A stretch of DNA of 64,000 bases from Acidilutibacter cellobiosedens (GCF_004103715.1 NZ_CP035282.1:496001-560000), one strand, 5' to 3'. Positions 17,126 through 26,143 are shown, counted from the first letter of the stretch. Numbers and translations: made by a program. Notes: generated by a model not told the origin, from the letters alone.

Positions 17126-17755
17126 ATGGTAACCGAAAAATTGAAAGTCGAAACCAGAGAAGAAATAGGAAAAAATAAAGTCAATAAAATTAGAAAAGCT
17201 GAATATATTCCAGGAGTTATATATGGAAAAGACCAGAATACTTACCATGTGAAAATAAAAGAAAATGAGTTTTATAAAACTTTAAGAAAATTTGGGCGTT
17301 CTTCTATGCTCAACTTAGACCTTGACGGCGAAACAGTTCCGGTTATAATTAAGGAAATTCAAAGTGATGTTATAAATAATAAAGTTGTTCATGTGGATTT
17401 TCAGAAATTAGTTATGACAGAGAAGATCAAGATGAACATACCTATAAATTTAATTGGGAAAGATAATATAAAAATTCAACCTTCTATGGTAGTTCAACAA
17501 TTGGATGAAATAGAAATTGAATGTCTTCCTGGAGATATTCCTGAAGTAATAGAAGGAGACGTATCGAATATTGATTTCAAAACTCCTCTTTTAGTTAAGA
17601 ATTTAAATATTTTTGGAAACGAGAAGATTACAATACTTAAAAATGAAAATGATGCAGTAGCCATTTTGGTAGAACCTTCAAGATATACTGAAGAAGAACC
17701 TGCAGAAACTACTGAAGAAACTCCGGAAGAAACAGCGGAGGACGAAAAAGAATAA
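17126..17755 (+). CDS. rplY: 50S ribosomal protein bL25 (CTC form)
   Basis: A 209-residue long-form bL25. The N-terminal 5S rRNA-binding domain (about 1-95: KIRKAEYIPGVIYGKD, NKVVHVDFQKL) is followed by the beta-rich CTC domain (about 100-185: IPINLIGKDNIK, LPGDIPEVIEGDVS) and an acidic Glu/Thr tail. ATG 17126 is chosen because AGGAGGA lies at 17110-17116; an upstream TTG at 17054 would add 24 unrelated residues. It stands alone between bofA and a small membrane gene. Confidence 0.93.
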   Translation: MVTEKLKVETREEIGKNKVNKIRKAEYIPGVIYGKDQNTYHVKIKENEFYKTLRKFGRSSMLNLDLDGETVPVIIKEIQSDVINNKVVHVDFQKLVMTEKIKMNIPINLIGKDNIKIQPSMVVQQLDEIEIECLPGDIPEVIEGDVSNIDFKTPLLVKNLNIFGNEKITILKNENDAVAILVEPSRYTEEEPAETTEETPEETAEDEKE

Positions 17756-17851
17756 AAAAATATGTAGAAAAAGGTGTTAATTCTTGGTATAATGTTGTAT
17801 AATTTAATAAAATGTTGGATATCAAAATACCTGTGGTGGGAGTTGGTATTG

Positions 17852-18022
17852 ATGACTAAGATTATACTTCTTATACTAGTGATAATACCTGTATTTATTT
17901 TTGAATTCTATATTCTTACAGATTTAATAAAGGACTATTATTCTCAAAGAGATAAGAAAAAAACCAATATTAAAAAATTTCATGGGTTGCAGAGAAACGA
18001 CTTATATATGAAAATGAAATAA
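17852..18022 (+). CDS. Small membrane protein, unrecognised
   Basis: 56 residues: one long hydrophobic segment (IILLILVIIPVFIFEFYILTD, over two blocks) and then a basic tail (QRDKKKTNIKKFHGLQRND). ATG 17852 follows GGGAG by 9 bases; longer TTG-initiated versions would cover a promoter-like region with two TATAAT boxes (17788-17793 and 17798-17803). I do not recognise the family. It has its own promoter and terminator, so it is probably a real single-gene unit. Confidence 0.6.
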   Translation: MTKIILLILVIIPVFIFEFYILTDLIKDYYSQRDKKKTNIKKFHGLQRNDLYMKMK

Positions 18023-18048
18023 GTACCTTTTTAGGTGCTTATTTTTTT
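18021..18048 (+). terminator. Terminator after the small membrane protein
   Basis: AAGTACC (18021-18027) pairs with GGTGCTT (18034-18040, one G-U), followed by ATTTTTTT. The stem starts inside the stop codon. Confidence 0.8.
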
Positions 18049-18078
18049 AAAAAAGAAATTTAAAAGGGAGTGGACAAA

Positions 18079-19488
18079 ATGGGTAGAATATTAGGATTTT
18101 ATTTGTTTCCTCATCCTCCCGTTGTTATTGAAGAAATAGGAGGAGAGGAGAGACTTAAAGCTCAACAAACCATAACGGGGGTCGAGAAGCTGTCGGAGGA
18201 TATTGAAAAGAAAAAACCTCAGACTATTATTATAATAACACCTCACGGTCCCATGTTTTCTAACGCAGTTTCTATTTCAACAGAAAAGAACCTTAAAGGG
18301 GATCTGAAAAAATTCGGAAATAATAATCTGGAATTTAACTTTGAAAATAATCTGGATTTAGTTGACAAAATAGTGGGAAAAGCTCAAAAGGAAGGAATAC
18401 CCACGGCTAAAATAGATGAAAGGTTTGGATCCCTTTATAACGTAGATCCAAATATTGACCATGGTACATTAATCCCGTTATACTTTGTTAATAAAAAATA
18501 TTCGGACTATAAGCTGGTCCATATAACATATGGGCTTATTTCTCCTTTAAAATTATATAAATTCGGAATTCTTATTAAAGAAGCAGTATTGGAATCCAAT
18601 GAAGATATAGTGTTTATAGCAAGTGGGGATCTATCTCACAGGCTTTCCGACGAAGGACCATATAACTATGCCCCTGAAGGGAAGATATTTGACAGAGAAA
18701 TAGTTGAATTTTTGAAAGAAGGTAATTTTGAAGATATTGCTTCCTATGATTTAAATTTCGGAGAAAAAGCGGGAGAATGTGCATTAAGAAGTTTAATTGT
18801 TCTGTCAGGATTTTTGGACGGTTTAAAATTAAAGACAGAAGTTGTATCCTATGAAGGGCCTTTCGGAGTGGGATACTGTACTATGAAAGGGTCCGTGGAA
18901 GGGGAGAAAGGCGAAGGCTCCACATATGAAAAGATATTGAAAAAACAACAGGATAGAATTGAAGATATAAGAGCAAAGGAAGACTCTTATGTAAAACTTG
19001 CAAGGCAGAGTTTGGAATATTACGTATCAACGGGAGAGACCATGAAAATTCCGAAGGATCTTTCAAAAGAATTATTGAATGAAAGAGCAGGAGTATTTGT
19101 AACGATTAAAAAGGATAATCTTCTCAGAGGATGCATAGGGACCATAGATCCGGAAGAAAGTTCAATAGCGGGAGAAATAATAAGGAATGCTGTAAGTGCG
19201 GGAACAAAAGATCCCAGATTTAATCCTGTTCGTAAAGATGAATTAAAGGATATTGTATATTCGGTAGATGTTCTCGGGAAAGCAGAGATTATAAAATCGA
19301 TTGATGAACTGGATATAAAAGAATACGGAGTAATAGTATCCAAAGGGTTTAAAATGGGATTGCTGCTGCCCGATATTGAAGGAGTGGATACTCCGGAAGA
19401 TCAAGTTAATATTGCTATGCAAAAAGCCGGCATAAAAGATATCAAAGGCTGTACTCTTGAGAGATTCCAAGTAGTAAGGCATTTTTAG
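18079..19488 (+). CDS. AmmeMemoRadiSam system protein: MEMO-AMMECR1 fusion
   Basis: 469 residues in two parts. The N-terminal part (about 1-265) is a MEMO/extradiol-dioxygenase-like domain (YLFPHPPVVIEEIG, IIITPHGPMFSNA, ASGDLSHRLSDEGPY) with several potential metal-binding His. The C-terminal part (about 300-465) is an AMMECR1 domain: GVFVTIKKDNLLRGCIGTI, DPRFNPVRKDEL and VDTPEDQVNIAMQKAG. The system's function is unknown; it is defined by the co-occurrence of these domains with the radical SAM enzyme encoded next. ATG 18079 has AAGGGAG 8 bases upstream; GTG 18070 overlaps that site. Confidence 0.9.
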   Translation: MGRILGFYLFPHPPVVIEEIGGEERLKAQQTITGVEKLSEDIEKKKPQTIIIITPHGPMFSNAVSISTEKNLKGDLKKFGNNNLEFNFENNLDLVDKIVGKAQKEGIPTAKIDERFGSLYNVDPNIDHGTLIPLYFVNKKYSDYKLVHITYGLISPLKLYKFGILIKEAVLESNEDIVFIASGDLSHRLSDEGPYNYAPEGKIFDREIVEFLKEGNFEDIASYDLNFGEKAGECALRSLIVLSGFLDGLKLKTEVVSYEGPFGVGYCTMKGSVEGEKGEGSTYEKILKKQQDRIEDIRAKEDSYVKLARQSLEYYVSTGETMKIPKDLSKELLNERAGVFVTIKKDNLLRGCIGTIDPEESSIAGEIIRNAVSAGTKDPRFNPVRKDELKDIVYSVDVLGKAEIIKSIDELDIKEYGVIVSKGFKMGLLLPDIEGVDTPEDQVNIAMQKAGIKDIKGCTLERFQVVRHF

Positions 19489-19547
19489 GGGATGAAAAAT
19501 TAAGATTGTTAGAGGTAGAAAGAAGTTTGTTGTGGGAGATGAAATAT

Positions 19548-20399
19548 ATGCGTGATTTTAAGGAAGCCATGTATTATGAAAAAATGAATAACGGCAGAGT
19601 TAAATGTTTTTTGTGCCCTCACCGATGTACAATAAAAGACGGATATTCGGGGATATGCGGAGTCAGGAAAAATAAAAACGGGATTTTAAATACAATAAAT
19701 TATGGGAAAATATCGTCCTATGCCTATGATCCTATTGAAAAGAAACCATTACGCAATTTTTATCCCAATACAAGGATATTTTCCATAGGAAGCTTCGGAT
19801 GCAATTTAAAATGTCGATTTTGTCAGAACTGGCAGATTTCTCAACAGCTTCCCCCTACGATAGAAATTCCGGATAAGGATATTTTGGCTCTTGCAGGAGA
19901 AAATTCCATAGGAATTGCCTATACTTATAATGAGCCTACAATATGGTACGAATATGTTTTCCATATAGCAAAGAAGATAAGGGAAATAGGGTTAAAGAAC
20001 GTATTGGTAACTAACGGGTATATTGAGCAAGAACCCTTGAAAGAACTTCTTCCGTTTATAGATGCATTAAATATAGACCTGAAATCCTACGATGACGAAT
20101 ACTATAGAGAACTATGCGGAGGGAATATAGGACCGATACTTGAAACAATTAAAATGTCCGCAGAAAAGTCTCATGTGGAAATAACTACTCTTATTGTTGA
20201 AGGAGAAAATGATTCTCCTGAAAAAATTGGGAGTATGGCTTATTGGATTTCTCAGATTGATAAGAATATTCCTCTTCATATTACAAGGTATTTCCCCGCA
20301 TATAAGATGAACAATCCCCCTACATCTTTGGATATATTGACGGAGCTGAAAGAACAAGCAGATAAGTACCTAAAATATGTTTATTTAGGTAATGTATAA
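19548..20399 (+). CDS. AmmeMemoRadiSam system radical SAM enzyme
   Basis: A 283-residue radical SAM protein. The N-terminal cysteine cluster VKCFLCPHRCTIKDGYSGIC is followed by KPLRNFYPNTRIFSIGSFGC and the cluster-binding CNLKCRFCQNW (CxxxCxxC). The barrel carries GIAYTYNEPTIW and NVLVTNGYI. It belongs to the pyruvate-formate-lyase-activating-enzyme-like group of the AmmeMemoRadiSam system, whose substrate is not known. ATG 19548 is preferred (GGGAG 9 bases upstream); ATG 19539 and TTG 19506 are in frame. It starts 59 bases after the MEMO-AMMECR1 gene and is likely co-transcribed with it. Confidence 0.9.
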   Translation: MRDFKEAMYYEKMNNGRVKCFLCPHRCTIKDGYSGICGVRKNKNGILNTINYGKISSYAYDPIEKKPLRNFYPNTRIFSIGSFGCNLKCRFCQNWQISQQLPPTIEIPDKDILALAGENSIGIAYTYNEPTIWYEYVFHIAKKIREIGLKNVLVTNGYIEQEPLKELLPFIDALNIDLKSYDDEYYRELCGGNIGPILETIKMSAEKSHVEITTLIVEGENDSPEKIGSMAYWISQIDKNIPLHITRYFPAYKMNNPPTSLDILTELKEQADKYLKYVYLGNV

Positions 20400-20414
20400 A
20401 GAAGGAGATGTCTT

Positions 20415-21821
20415 ATGAATACTCCCATATTTAATGCACTGACAGAATATATGGATAAAAAAGGAGTATCTTTTCATATGCCCGGACATAAAGGGAAAAA
20501 TACTCTCATAGATTGGGGAAAATATATTCCATATATAGATGTAACCGAAATTGAAGGAATGGATAACCTGCATAATCCTACCGGTATAATAGAGGAAAGT
20601 CAGAGACTATCGGCAAAAGCATTCCATTCTAAAGAAACTTTCTTTTCCGTGAACGGAACTACGGGAGGAATATATATAGCATTAGCAGCAGCGACCGATC
20701 CTGGGGATAAGATTTTGATTCAAAGGAACTGCCATAAATCCGTATATAATGGAATAATACTTAACAGACTTATTCCCGAATATATTTATCCTCATTATAA
20801 TAAAAAATATAACTTAATAACAGGAATAAATCCGGAAGATATAGAATTAATATTAAGTAAGGATTCCGATATAAAGGCAGTAGTTGTCACATACCCTACT
20901 TATTATGGGATATGTTCAAACGTTGAAGAGATTTCAAGAATAGTCCATAAATATAACAAGATCTTGATAGTGGATGAAGCCCATGGAAGTCATTTCGTTT
21001 TTTCTCCCCATCTTCCCATATCATCTTTGGAGGCGGGAGCGGATATTGTAGTTCAAAGTACTCATAAGACTCTTCCAAGTTTTACTCAAACTTCCATGAT
21101 TCATGTAGGAACAGACAGGGTAAATATAGATAAATTAAAAACCATGTCCTCCTTGTATCAAACCACAAGTCCTTCTTATATATTTATGGCTTCTTTGGAT
21201 ATAGCAAGAGAATATATGGAGACAAAGGGAGAGGAAAAACTGAACTCTCTTTTTGAAAATATTGACTATACTTTAAATAGGATACGACATATGAATAATG
21301 TATTTGTTTTCGAAGGGGATGCTGAAGATGATACGATATGGGATTTTGATAAGACAAAGATTATTTTAAGAATTAACGGAATGAAGGGAACGGAGCTCCA
21401 AAGAGTACTGAACAAAAAATATAATATACAATTGGAAATGGCTGATTATTATTATGGACTGATTTTAACTACGTTAATGAATGATAGGGAGGATTTTGAA
21501 AAATTAATATCTGCATTGACAAATATAAAAAAAATTGACAAGAATATTCCGACCTTATCTGTAGATTTCCCACCTGTTAATCAAATTCTTAGTCCCTGGG
21601 AAGCCTTTTATGGGAATAAAGAGGAATGTAAATTAAAAGATGCAGTGGGAAAAATTTCAGGAGAATTTGTAGTACCGTATCCCCCGGGTGTCCCCTTGAT
21701 ATGTCCTGGGGAAGAGATAACACCGGAAATCTACGAAAAAATTAGATTTTTAAAAGAAAATTCAGTGGAAATAATCGGGTTATTAGATTATAATATAGAA
21801 AAGATACGAACAATTAAATAG
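20415..21821 (+). CDS. Orn/Lys/Arg decarboxylase-family PLP enzyme (YaaO-like)
   Basis: A 468-residue fold-type I PLP enzyme. It has GVSFHMPGHKGK at the N-terminus, FFSVNGTTGGIY for phosphate binding, VDEAHGSHF for the PLP ring and the PLP lysine in VQSTHKTLPS. The C-terminal domain includes YPPGVPLICPGE. This is the short amino-acid decarboxylase group found before tmk in many Firmicutes, as here. Arginine, lysine or ornithine are the family's substrates; which one applies cannot be read from sequence. GAAGGAG precedes ATG 20415. tmk starts 15 bases after the stop. Confidence 0.9.
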   Translation: MNTPIFNALTEYMDKKGVSFHMPGHKGKNTLIDWGKYIPYIDVTEIEGMDNLHNPTGIIEESQRLSAKAFHSKETFFSVNGTTGGIYIALAAATDPGDKILIQRNCHKSVYNGIILNRLIPEYIYPHYNKKYNLITGINPEDIELILSKDSDIKAVVVTYPTYYGICSNVEEISRIVHKYNKILIVDEAHGSHFVFSPHLPISSLEAGADIVVQSTHKTLPSFTQTSMIHVGTDRVNIDKLKTMSSLYQTTSPSYIFMASLDIAREYMETKGEEKLNSLFENIDYTLNRIRHMNNVFVFEGDAEDDTIWDFDKTKIILRINGMKGTELQRVLNKKYNIQLEMADYYYGLILTTLMNDREDFEKLISALTNIKKIDKNIPTLSVDFPPVNQILSPWEAFYGNKEECKLKDAVGKISGEFVVPYPPGVPLICPGEEITPEIYEKIRFLKENSVEIIGLLDYNIEKIRTIK

Positions 21822-21836
21822 AAAGGAAGACTTAAT

Positions 21837-22475
21837 ATGAGGGGATTATTCATAACTTTGGAAGGACCTGATGGTTCGGGTAAGAGTACGGTTATCAAAC
21901 TATTGTCAACATGGCTTAAAGAAAAAAATGTAGAATTTATAACAACCAGAGAACCAGGAGGAACCAATATAGGAGAAGATATAAGAAAAATTATATTGGA
22001 TAAAAAAAACAACTCAATGTCTCCTCAAACAGAAGCTCTTCTTTATGCGGCAGCCAGAAGTCAGCATGTTTCGGAGAAGATACTTCCAGCATTAAAGGAA
22101 GGAAAGGTAGTTATTTGTGAAAGGTTTGTTTTATCCAGTCTTGCATATCAGGGAATTGGAAGAGATTTAGGAATAGATGAAGTGAAAAAGATAAATGATT
22201 TTGCAACAATGGGAATAGAGCCGGATTTAATTTTATTTTTCAATGTAAATCCCAGGTATTCTCTTAAAAGAAAAACCATAAGACATGGAGGGGATAGGCT
22301 GGAAAAAGAAGGAGAAAACTTTCACCAAAAGGTTTATGAAGGGTATCTGAAACTTTTAAAGATATACCCTAAAAATGTTAAAGTGATAGATGCTACAAGT
22401 ACATTGGAGGAAGTTTTTTATGAAGTCAAGGAGAGCATGAAAAATATTCTTAAAGGAGGGGGAATTACAAAGTGA
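21837..22475 (+). CDS. tmk: Thymidylate kinase
   Basis: A 212-residue kinase that phosphorylates dTMP to dTDP. It has the P-loop GPDGSGKST, the DR-like TTREPGGTNIGE motif, and YAAARSQHV followed by CERFVLSSLAYQG. The LID segment with RHGGDRLE and the C-terminus are normal. ATG 21837 follows GAAAGGAAG. Its TGA overlaps the GTG start of the next gene, so the DNA-metabolism genes tmk, darA and holB look translationally coupled, as in Bacillus. Confidence 0.96.
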   Translation: MRGLFITLEGPDGSGKSTVIKLLSTWLKEKNVEFITTREPGGTNIGEDIRKIILDKKNNSMSPQTEALLYAAARSQHVSEKILPALKEGKVVICERFVLSSLAYQGIGRDLGIDEVKKINDFATMGIEPDLILFFNVNPRYSLKRKTIRHGGDRLEKEGENFHQKVYEGYLKLLKIYPKNVKVIDATSTLEEVFYEVKESMKNILKGGGITK

Positions 22476-22798
22476 AGTTAATAATTGCCATAGTTCAGGA
22501 TCAGGATGTTGTTACTCTTATAGATGAATTAACTGAAAAAAATTTTAGGGTTACAAAGTTGTCTTCAACGGGAGGATTTTTAAAATCGGGAAATACCACG
22601 CTTCTGATTGGAGTAGAAAACGAGAAGACACAAGAAGTATTGAAAGTTATCGAATACAGTTGTAAGACCAGAGAAATTACCACTTCTTTATTGACGATGT
22701 CTATGCCGGGAGAAAGCTATATTCCATATCCTATGCAGGTAAAAATAGGAGGAGCTACGGTATTTGTTGTAGATGTAGAACAGTATATAAGAGTGTAA
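22472..22798 (+). CDS. darA: Cyclic-di-AMP receptor DarA (YaaQ)
   Basis: A 108-residue PII-like trimer-forming protein that binds c-di-AMP. The signature KLSSTGGFLKSGNTTLLIG is intact, after VVTLIDELTEKNFRVT, and the C-terminal VKIGGATVFVVDVEQYIRV is complete. Effector partners are not established. It starts with GTG 22472 overlapping the tmk stop by 4 bases, with GGAGGGGG upstream. A shorter paralogue follows directly. Confidence 0.93.
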   Translation: MKLIIAIVQDQDVVTLIDELTEKNFRVTKLSSTGGFLKSGNTTLLIGVENEKTQEVLKVIEYSCKTREITTSLLTMSMPGESYIPYPMQVKIGGATVFVVDVEQYIRV

Positions 22799-22815
22799 AT
22801 AAAGGGGGAGATAAT

Positions 22816-23100
22816 ATGAAGCTGATAATAGTCATTATTCATAATGAAGATGAAAATAGACTGATAAAAGAGTTAATCAAAAATAGATATCAAGCTACAA
22901 AGTTATCTTCAACAGGGGGATTTTTAAAGTCAGGAAATACTACTCTTCTTGTAGGGGCGGAAGATGAAAAGGTAGAAGAAATAGTGGATATAATTAAATC
23001 TGTATGCAGAAAAGAAACTAAAAACAAAGAAAACAGGAAAGACGAACAAGGAGGAACAAATATATTTATAATGAATGTTGATAAATTTAGGAAGATGTAG
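22816..23100 (+). CDS. Second DarA/YaaQ-family paralogue
   Basis: 94 residues, closely related to the gene just upstream: LIKELIKNRYQATKLSSTGG, then FLKSGNTTLLVGAEDEK. The central loop (Met-Pro-Gly-rich in the first copy) is replaced by a shorter basic stretch (CRKETKNKENRKDEQGG), so the signalling loop differs while the c-di-AMP-contacting block is kept. ATG 22816 follows AAAGGGGGAG. This looks like a local duplication that has diverged; it could sense the same ligand but contact other partners. Confidence 0.85.
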   Translation: MKLIIVIIHNEDENRLIKELIKNRYQATKLSSTGGFLKSGNTTLLVGAEDEKVEEIVDIIKSVCRKETKNKENRKDEQGGTNIFIMNVDKFRKM

Positions 23101-23113
23101 TTGGGGGAATTAT

Positions 23114-24091
23114 ATGAATTTTCAGGATATAATAGGTCAGGAAAGAATAATTGAAAATCTTAAAAGAGCTTTTAAAAATAATAAACTCAGCCACAGTTAT
23201 CTTTTTCAGGGAGCCGACGGAATAGGGAAAAAGATGACTGCCTTGGCTTTTTCAAAGGCTCTTTTATGTAAAGAAAAGGGAGAAGAGCCATGCAATCGAT
23301 GCAGTTCATGCGTTAAATTTGAAACAGGAAATCATCCGGATTTTTTTTTAATTCAGCCGGATAGAGATATAATAAGGAAAGAACAGATTGAAGATGTTAT
23401 AAGTGATATAAATTTTAAACCCTTTGAGAGCAGCAGAAAAATTTATGTAATAGATGACAGCCAGAAGATGACCAGAGAAGCTCAAAACTGCTTTTTAAAA
23501 ACCTTGGAGGAACCTCCTGACTATGCTATATTTTTTCTCATTATCGGACAGAACATGGGACTTCTTCCTACAATATTGTCAAGATGTGAGATAATTAAAT
23601 TTTTCCCTGTGAGAAAAGACGAATTGGAAAAATTTTTAATAAGTAAGTATAAAAAGAGCAAGGAAGAAGCGGAATTTATATCTTCATATTCCAAAGGCAG
23701 TGTGGAAAAAGCGATAAGCATTGCTTCATCTGATGAATTCGTTGAATTGAGAGAAGAAACCATAAAAATTATTACGGATATAGTAGAGGGAAACAGTTTA
23801 AAACCATTTACTTCAATGGAATTTTTTATAAAAAACGAAAAAAAGAAAGAAGAAATATTTAATATAATATTATATTGGTTCCGAGATATATACCTGTATA
23901 AAGAGCTGAAGAAAAAAGACCTGATAATAAATAAAGACAAATTAAAATTGATTTCTGATCAAACTTTTTTAGATATAGATAAAATCAATGATATAATAGA
24001 TAATGTACAATATACAAAAAATAATGTAGATAGAAAAGCTAATTACCAACTTTCGATAGAAACAATGCTCTTAAACATACAGGAGGGATGA
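23114..24091 (+). CDS. holB: DNA polymerase III delta-prime subunit
   Basis: A 325-residue clamp-loader subunit. It has FQDIIGQERIIENLKRAFKN at the start, an altered P-loop GADGIGKK, a zinc module (CKEKGEEPCNRCSSC), and sensor-1 and SRC regions (FLKTLEEPPDYAIFFLI, TILSRCEIIKF). The chosen start is ATG 23114 with TTGGGGGAA just upstream; the frame opens earlier at 23075 inside the preceding gene, which lacks a ribosome site. It ends one base before yaaT. Confidence 0.93.
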   Translation: MNFQDIIGQERIIENLKRAFKNNKLSHSYLFQGADGIGKKMTALAFSKALLCKEKGEEPCNRCSSCVKFETGNHPDFFLIQPDRDIIRKEQIEDVISDINFKPFESSRKIYVIDDSQKMTREAQNCFLKTLEEPPDYAIFFLIIGQNMGLLPTILSRCEIIKFFPVRKDELEKFLISKYKKSKEEAEFISSYSKGSVEKAISIASSDEFVELREETIKIITDIVEGNSLKPFTSMEFFIKNEKKKEEIFNIILYWFRDIYLYKELKKKDLIINKDKLKLISDQTFLDIDKINDIIDNVQYTKNNVDRKANYQLSIETMLLNIQEG

Positions 24092-24092
24092 G

Positions 24093-25067
24093 ATGGTAAC
24101 CGTTGTAGGAATTAGATTTAAAAAAGCAGGAAAGATATATTATTTTGATCCGGACGGATTGAATATAGAAAAAGACGATTGTGTTATAGTTGAAACATCA
24201 AGGGGAATAGAATTTGGATACGTGGTGGTAGGAATGAAACAAGTCACGGAAGATGAGATAGTTCCGCCCCTTAAGAAAGTTTTAAGAATCGCAACGGAGG
24301 AAGATTATGAAACTCATAGGCTGAATAAAGCAAAAGCTAAAGAAGCCTTTGATATATGTTTGAAAAAAATTGCAGAACACAAATTAGATATGAAACTTAT
24401 AGATGTGGAATACACGTTTGATAATAATAAGGTCATATTTTATTTTACCGCAGACGGCAGAATAGATTTCAGAGAACTGGTAAAGGATTTGGCAAGTATA
24501 TTCAGAACGCGTATTGAGTTAAGGCAAATAGGAGTAAGAGATGAAGCAAAGATGATAGGGGGACTTGGTCCCTGCGGGAAGCCTATATGTTGTGCCGCCT
24601 TTTTAGGGGAGTTTGAGCCTGTTTCCATTAAGATGGCAAAAGAACAGAATTTATCCCTTAATCCTTCAAAAATTTCAGGTATCTGCGGAAGACTTATGTG
24701 TTGTTTAAAATATGAATATGAAGTCTATGAAGAGCTCCTCAAAAAAATTCCTTCTGTAGGCACTATAGTTATTACGCCTTTGGGAAGAGGAACAGTAGTA
24801 GACACTTATATCATATTGGAAGCTGTGAAGGTAAAAGTAAAATTAAGCGACGGTACTGAAGGGTTAGTCAATTATAAGGTTTCCGAATTGGAAGTAACGG
24901 AAGAAAGGGATCCGGATTATGTTGTCCCTGTGGAAGAAAATCAGGAATTAGAGAATATAGAAAATTTTTGTAATAATACAGGCTGTGAAAGAAACATAGA
25001 TTGCAAAGGCTGTGAAAGAAATATGAACTGCCCCATGAGAGAAGAAATAGAAAAACGTAAAGAATGA
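24093..25067 (+). CDS. ricT: PSP1-domain protein RicT (YaaT)
   Basis: 324 residues with the PSP1/RicT core: VIVETSRGIEFGYVV, ELRQIGVRDEAKMIGGLGPC and GKPICCAAFLGEF, then KISGICGRLMCCLKYEYEVYE. The cysteines in GPCGKPICC and RLMCCLKYE are those linked with iron-sulfur cluster binding in the Ric complex. In Bacillus this complex (RicA, RicF, RicT) guides RNase Y maturation of mRNAs and affects sporulation. A cysteine-rich tail (CNNTGCERNIDCKGCERNMN) is an extra feature. It starts 1 base after holB. Confidence 0.93.
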   Translation: MVTVVGIRFKKAGKIYYFDPDGLNIEKDDCVIVETSRGIEFGYVVVGMKQVTEDEIVPPLKKVLRIATEEDYETHRLNKAKAKEAFDICLKKIAEHKLDMKLIDVEYTFDNNKVIFYFTADGRIDFRELVKDLASIFRTRIELRQIGVRDEAKMIGGLGPCGKPICCAAFLGEFEPVSIKMAKEQNLSLNPSKISGICGRLMCCLKYEYEVYEELLKKIPSVGTIVITPLGRGTVVDTYIILEAVKVKVKLSDGTEGLVNYKVSELEVTEERDPDYVVPVEENQELENIENFCNNTGCERNIDCKGCERNMNCPMREEIEKRKE

Positions 25068-25158
25068 ATAATAAATAATAATTCCCCTTTAAATCTTTCT
25101 GAATAAATGGTAAAATAACTTTAGTTGTTAAGATAAGTATTTTAGGGGGTGAATGTAA

Positions 25159-25329
25159 ATGGCATATGTAATAGGTGATGCATGTATAGCCTGTGGCAGC
25201 TGCGCAGCTGAATGCCCAGTTGAAGCAATAAGTGCCGGAGATGATAAATACGTTATTGATCCAGATAAATGTATTGAGTGTGGATCTTGTGCAAATGTAT
25301 GTCCGGTAGATGCACCAAAACCAGAATAA
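25159..25329 (+). CDS. 2[4Fe-4S] ferredoxin
   Basis: 56 residues: MAYVIGDACIACGSCAAECP, then VEAISAGDDKYVID, then the second cluster motif CIECGSCANVCPVDAPKPE. Both CxxCxxCxxxCP motifs are complete, so it carries two low-potential 4Fe-4S clusters, as in clostridial ferredoxins. ATG 25159 follows AGGGGGTGAA. It is flanked upstream by a gap of about 90 bases and downstream by a terminator, so it is likely its own transcription unit. Partners such as hydrogenase or pyruvate oxidoreductase are not in the window. Confidence 0.95.
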   Translation: MAYVIGDACIACGSCAAECPVEAISAGDDKYVIDPDKCIECGSCANVCPVDAPKPE

Positions 25330-25337
25330 TGATCTTT

Positions 25338-25364
25338 AAAAGGCCCCCTAATAGGGCCTTTTTT
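25338..25364 (+). terminator. Terminator after the ferredoxin gene
   Basis: AAAAGGCCC (25338-25346) pairs with GGGCCTTTT (25354-25362) plus further T. Confidence 0.88.
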
Positions 25365-25384
25365 GATAATGGGAGAGAAAATCT

Positions 25385-26143
25385 ATGGGCATAACTTTGA
25401 ATTCTGATGAAAGATTGGATACAGTACCGGGAAGTTGTTATAAAATAATACAGAATATAAAAAAATTTTCTTATGGAACAGATGCAGTTCTTCTTGCTAA
25501 TTACTGTAATATAAAAAGAGGTTCAAAAGTTGTGGATCTGGGAACCGGAACGGGAATTATTCCTCTTTTGCTTGTGGGAAGATTTGAAGCGGATAAGATA
25601 TATGGATTGGAGATTCAAAAGGATATGGCAGAAATGGCGGAAAGAAGCATTATATTGAATAAACTACAAGATAAAGTTAAAATAATTAATATGGATTTAA
25701 GGAATGTTTCTGATTTTTTTAAAAAAGAAAGTTTTGATGTAGTAACTTCAAACCCGCCCTATATGGTTAATGGAGGGGGAATTATAAATTCCGACGATAA
25801 TTTCAGTATTTCCCGCCATGAAATATGTGCTACCTTAGAAGACATAGTGAAATCCGCAGAATTCCTTTTAAGGGATAAAGGGGAATTTTACATGATTCAC
25901 AGACCATACAGAATAGCAGATATAATATGGAATCTCAGAAAGTATAAATTAGAACCTAAATCCATATGTTTAGTTTATCCCAAAATTGGGAAAAAACCTA
26001 ATATGGTATTGATAAAAGGCGTGAAAAGAGGAAATCCCGAATTAAGGTTTGACGATCCTATATATGTTTATAACGAAGACGGAAGTTATACTGATGAAAT
26101 ATATAAAATTTATCGTATGAATAAGGAGAAAAATGATGGATAA
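25385..26143 (+). CDS. tRNA1(Val) adenine-N6 methyltransferase family protein (YabB/TrmN6-like)
   Basis: A 252-residue SAM-dependent methyltransferase. VVDLGTGTGIIPLLL is the SAM-binding motif and VVTSNPPYMVNG the NPPY catalytic motif of N6-adenine methylases. SISRHEICATLEDIV and FYMIHRPYRI are typical of the YabB group, which in Bacillus lies between yabA and rsmI, as here. The proposed target, A37 of tRNA-Val, comes from the E. coli homologue and is uncertain in Firmicutes. ATG 25385 follows GGGAGAGAAA. Its end overlaps rsmI by 11 bases. Confidence 0.88.
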   Translation: MGITLNSDERLDTVPGSCYKIIQNIKKFSYGTDAVLLANYCNIKRGSKVVDLGTGTGIIPLLLVGRFEADKIYGLEIQKDMAEMAERSIILNKLQDKVKIINMDLRNVSDFFKKESFDVVTSNPPYMVNGGGIINSDDNFSISRHEICATLEDIVKSAEFLLRDKGEFYMIHRPYRIADIIWNLRKYKLEPKSICLVYPKIGKKPNMVLIKGVKRGNPELRFDDPIYVYNEDGSYTDEIYKIYRMNKEKNDG

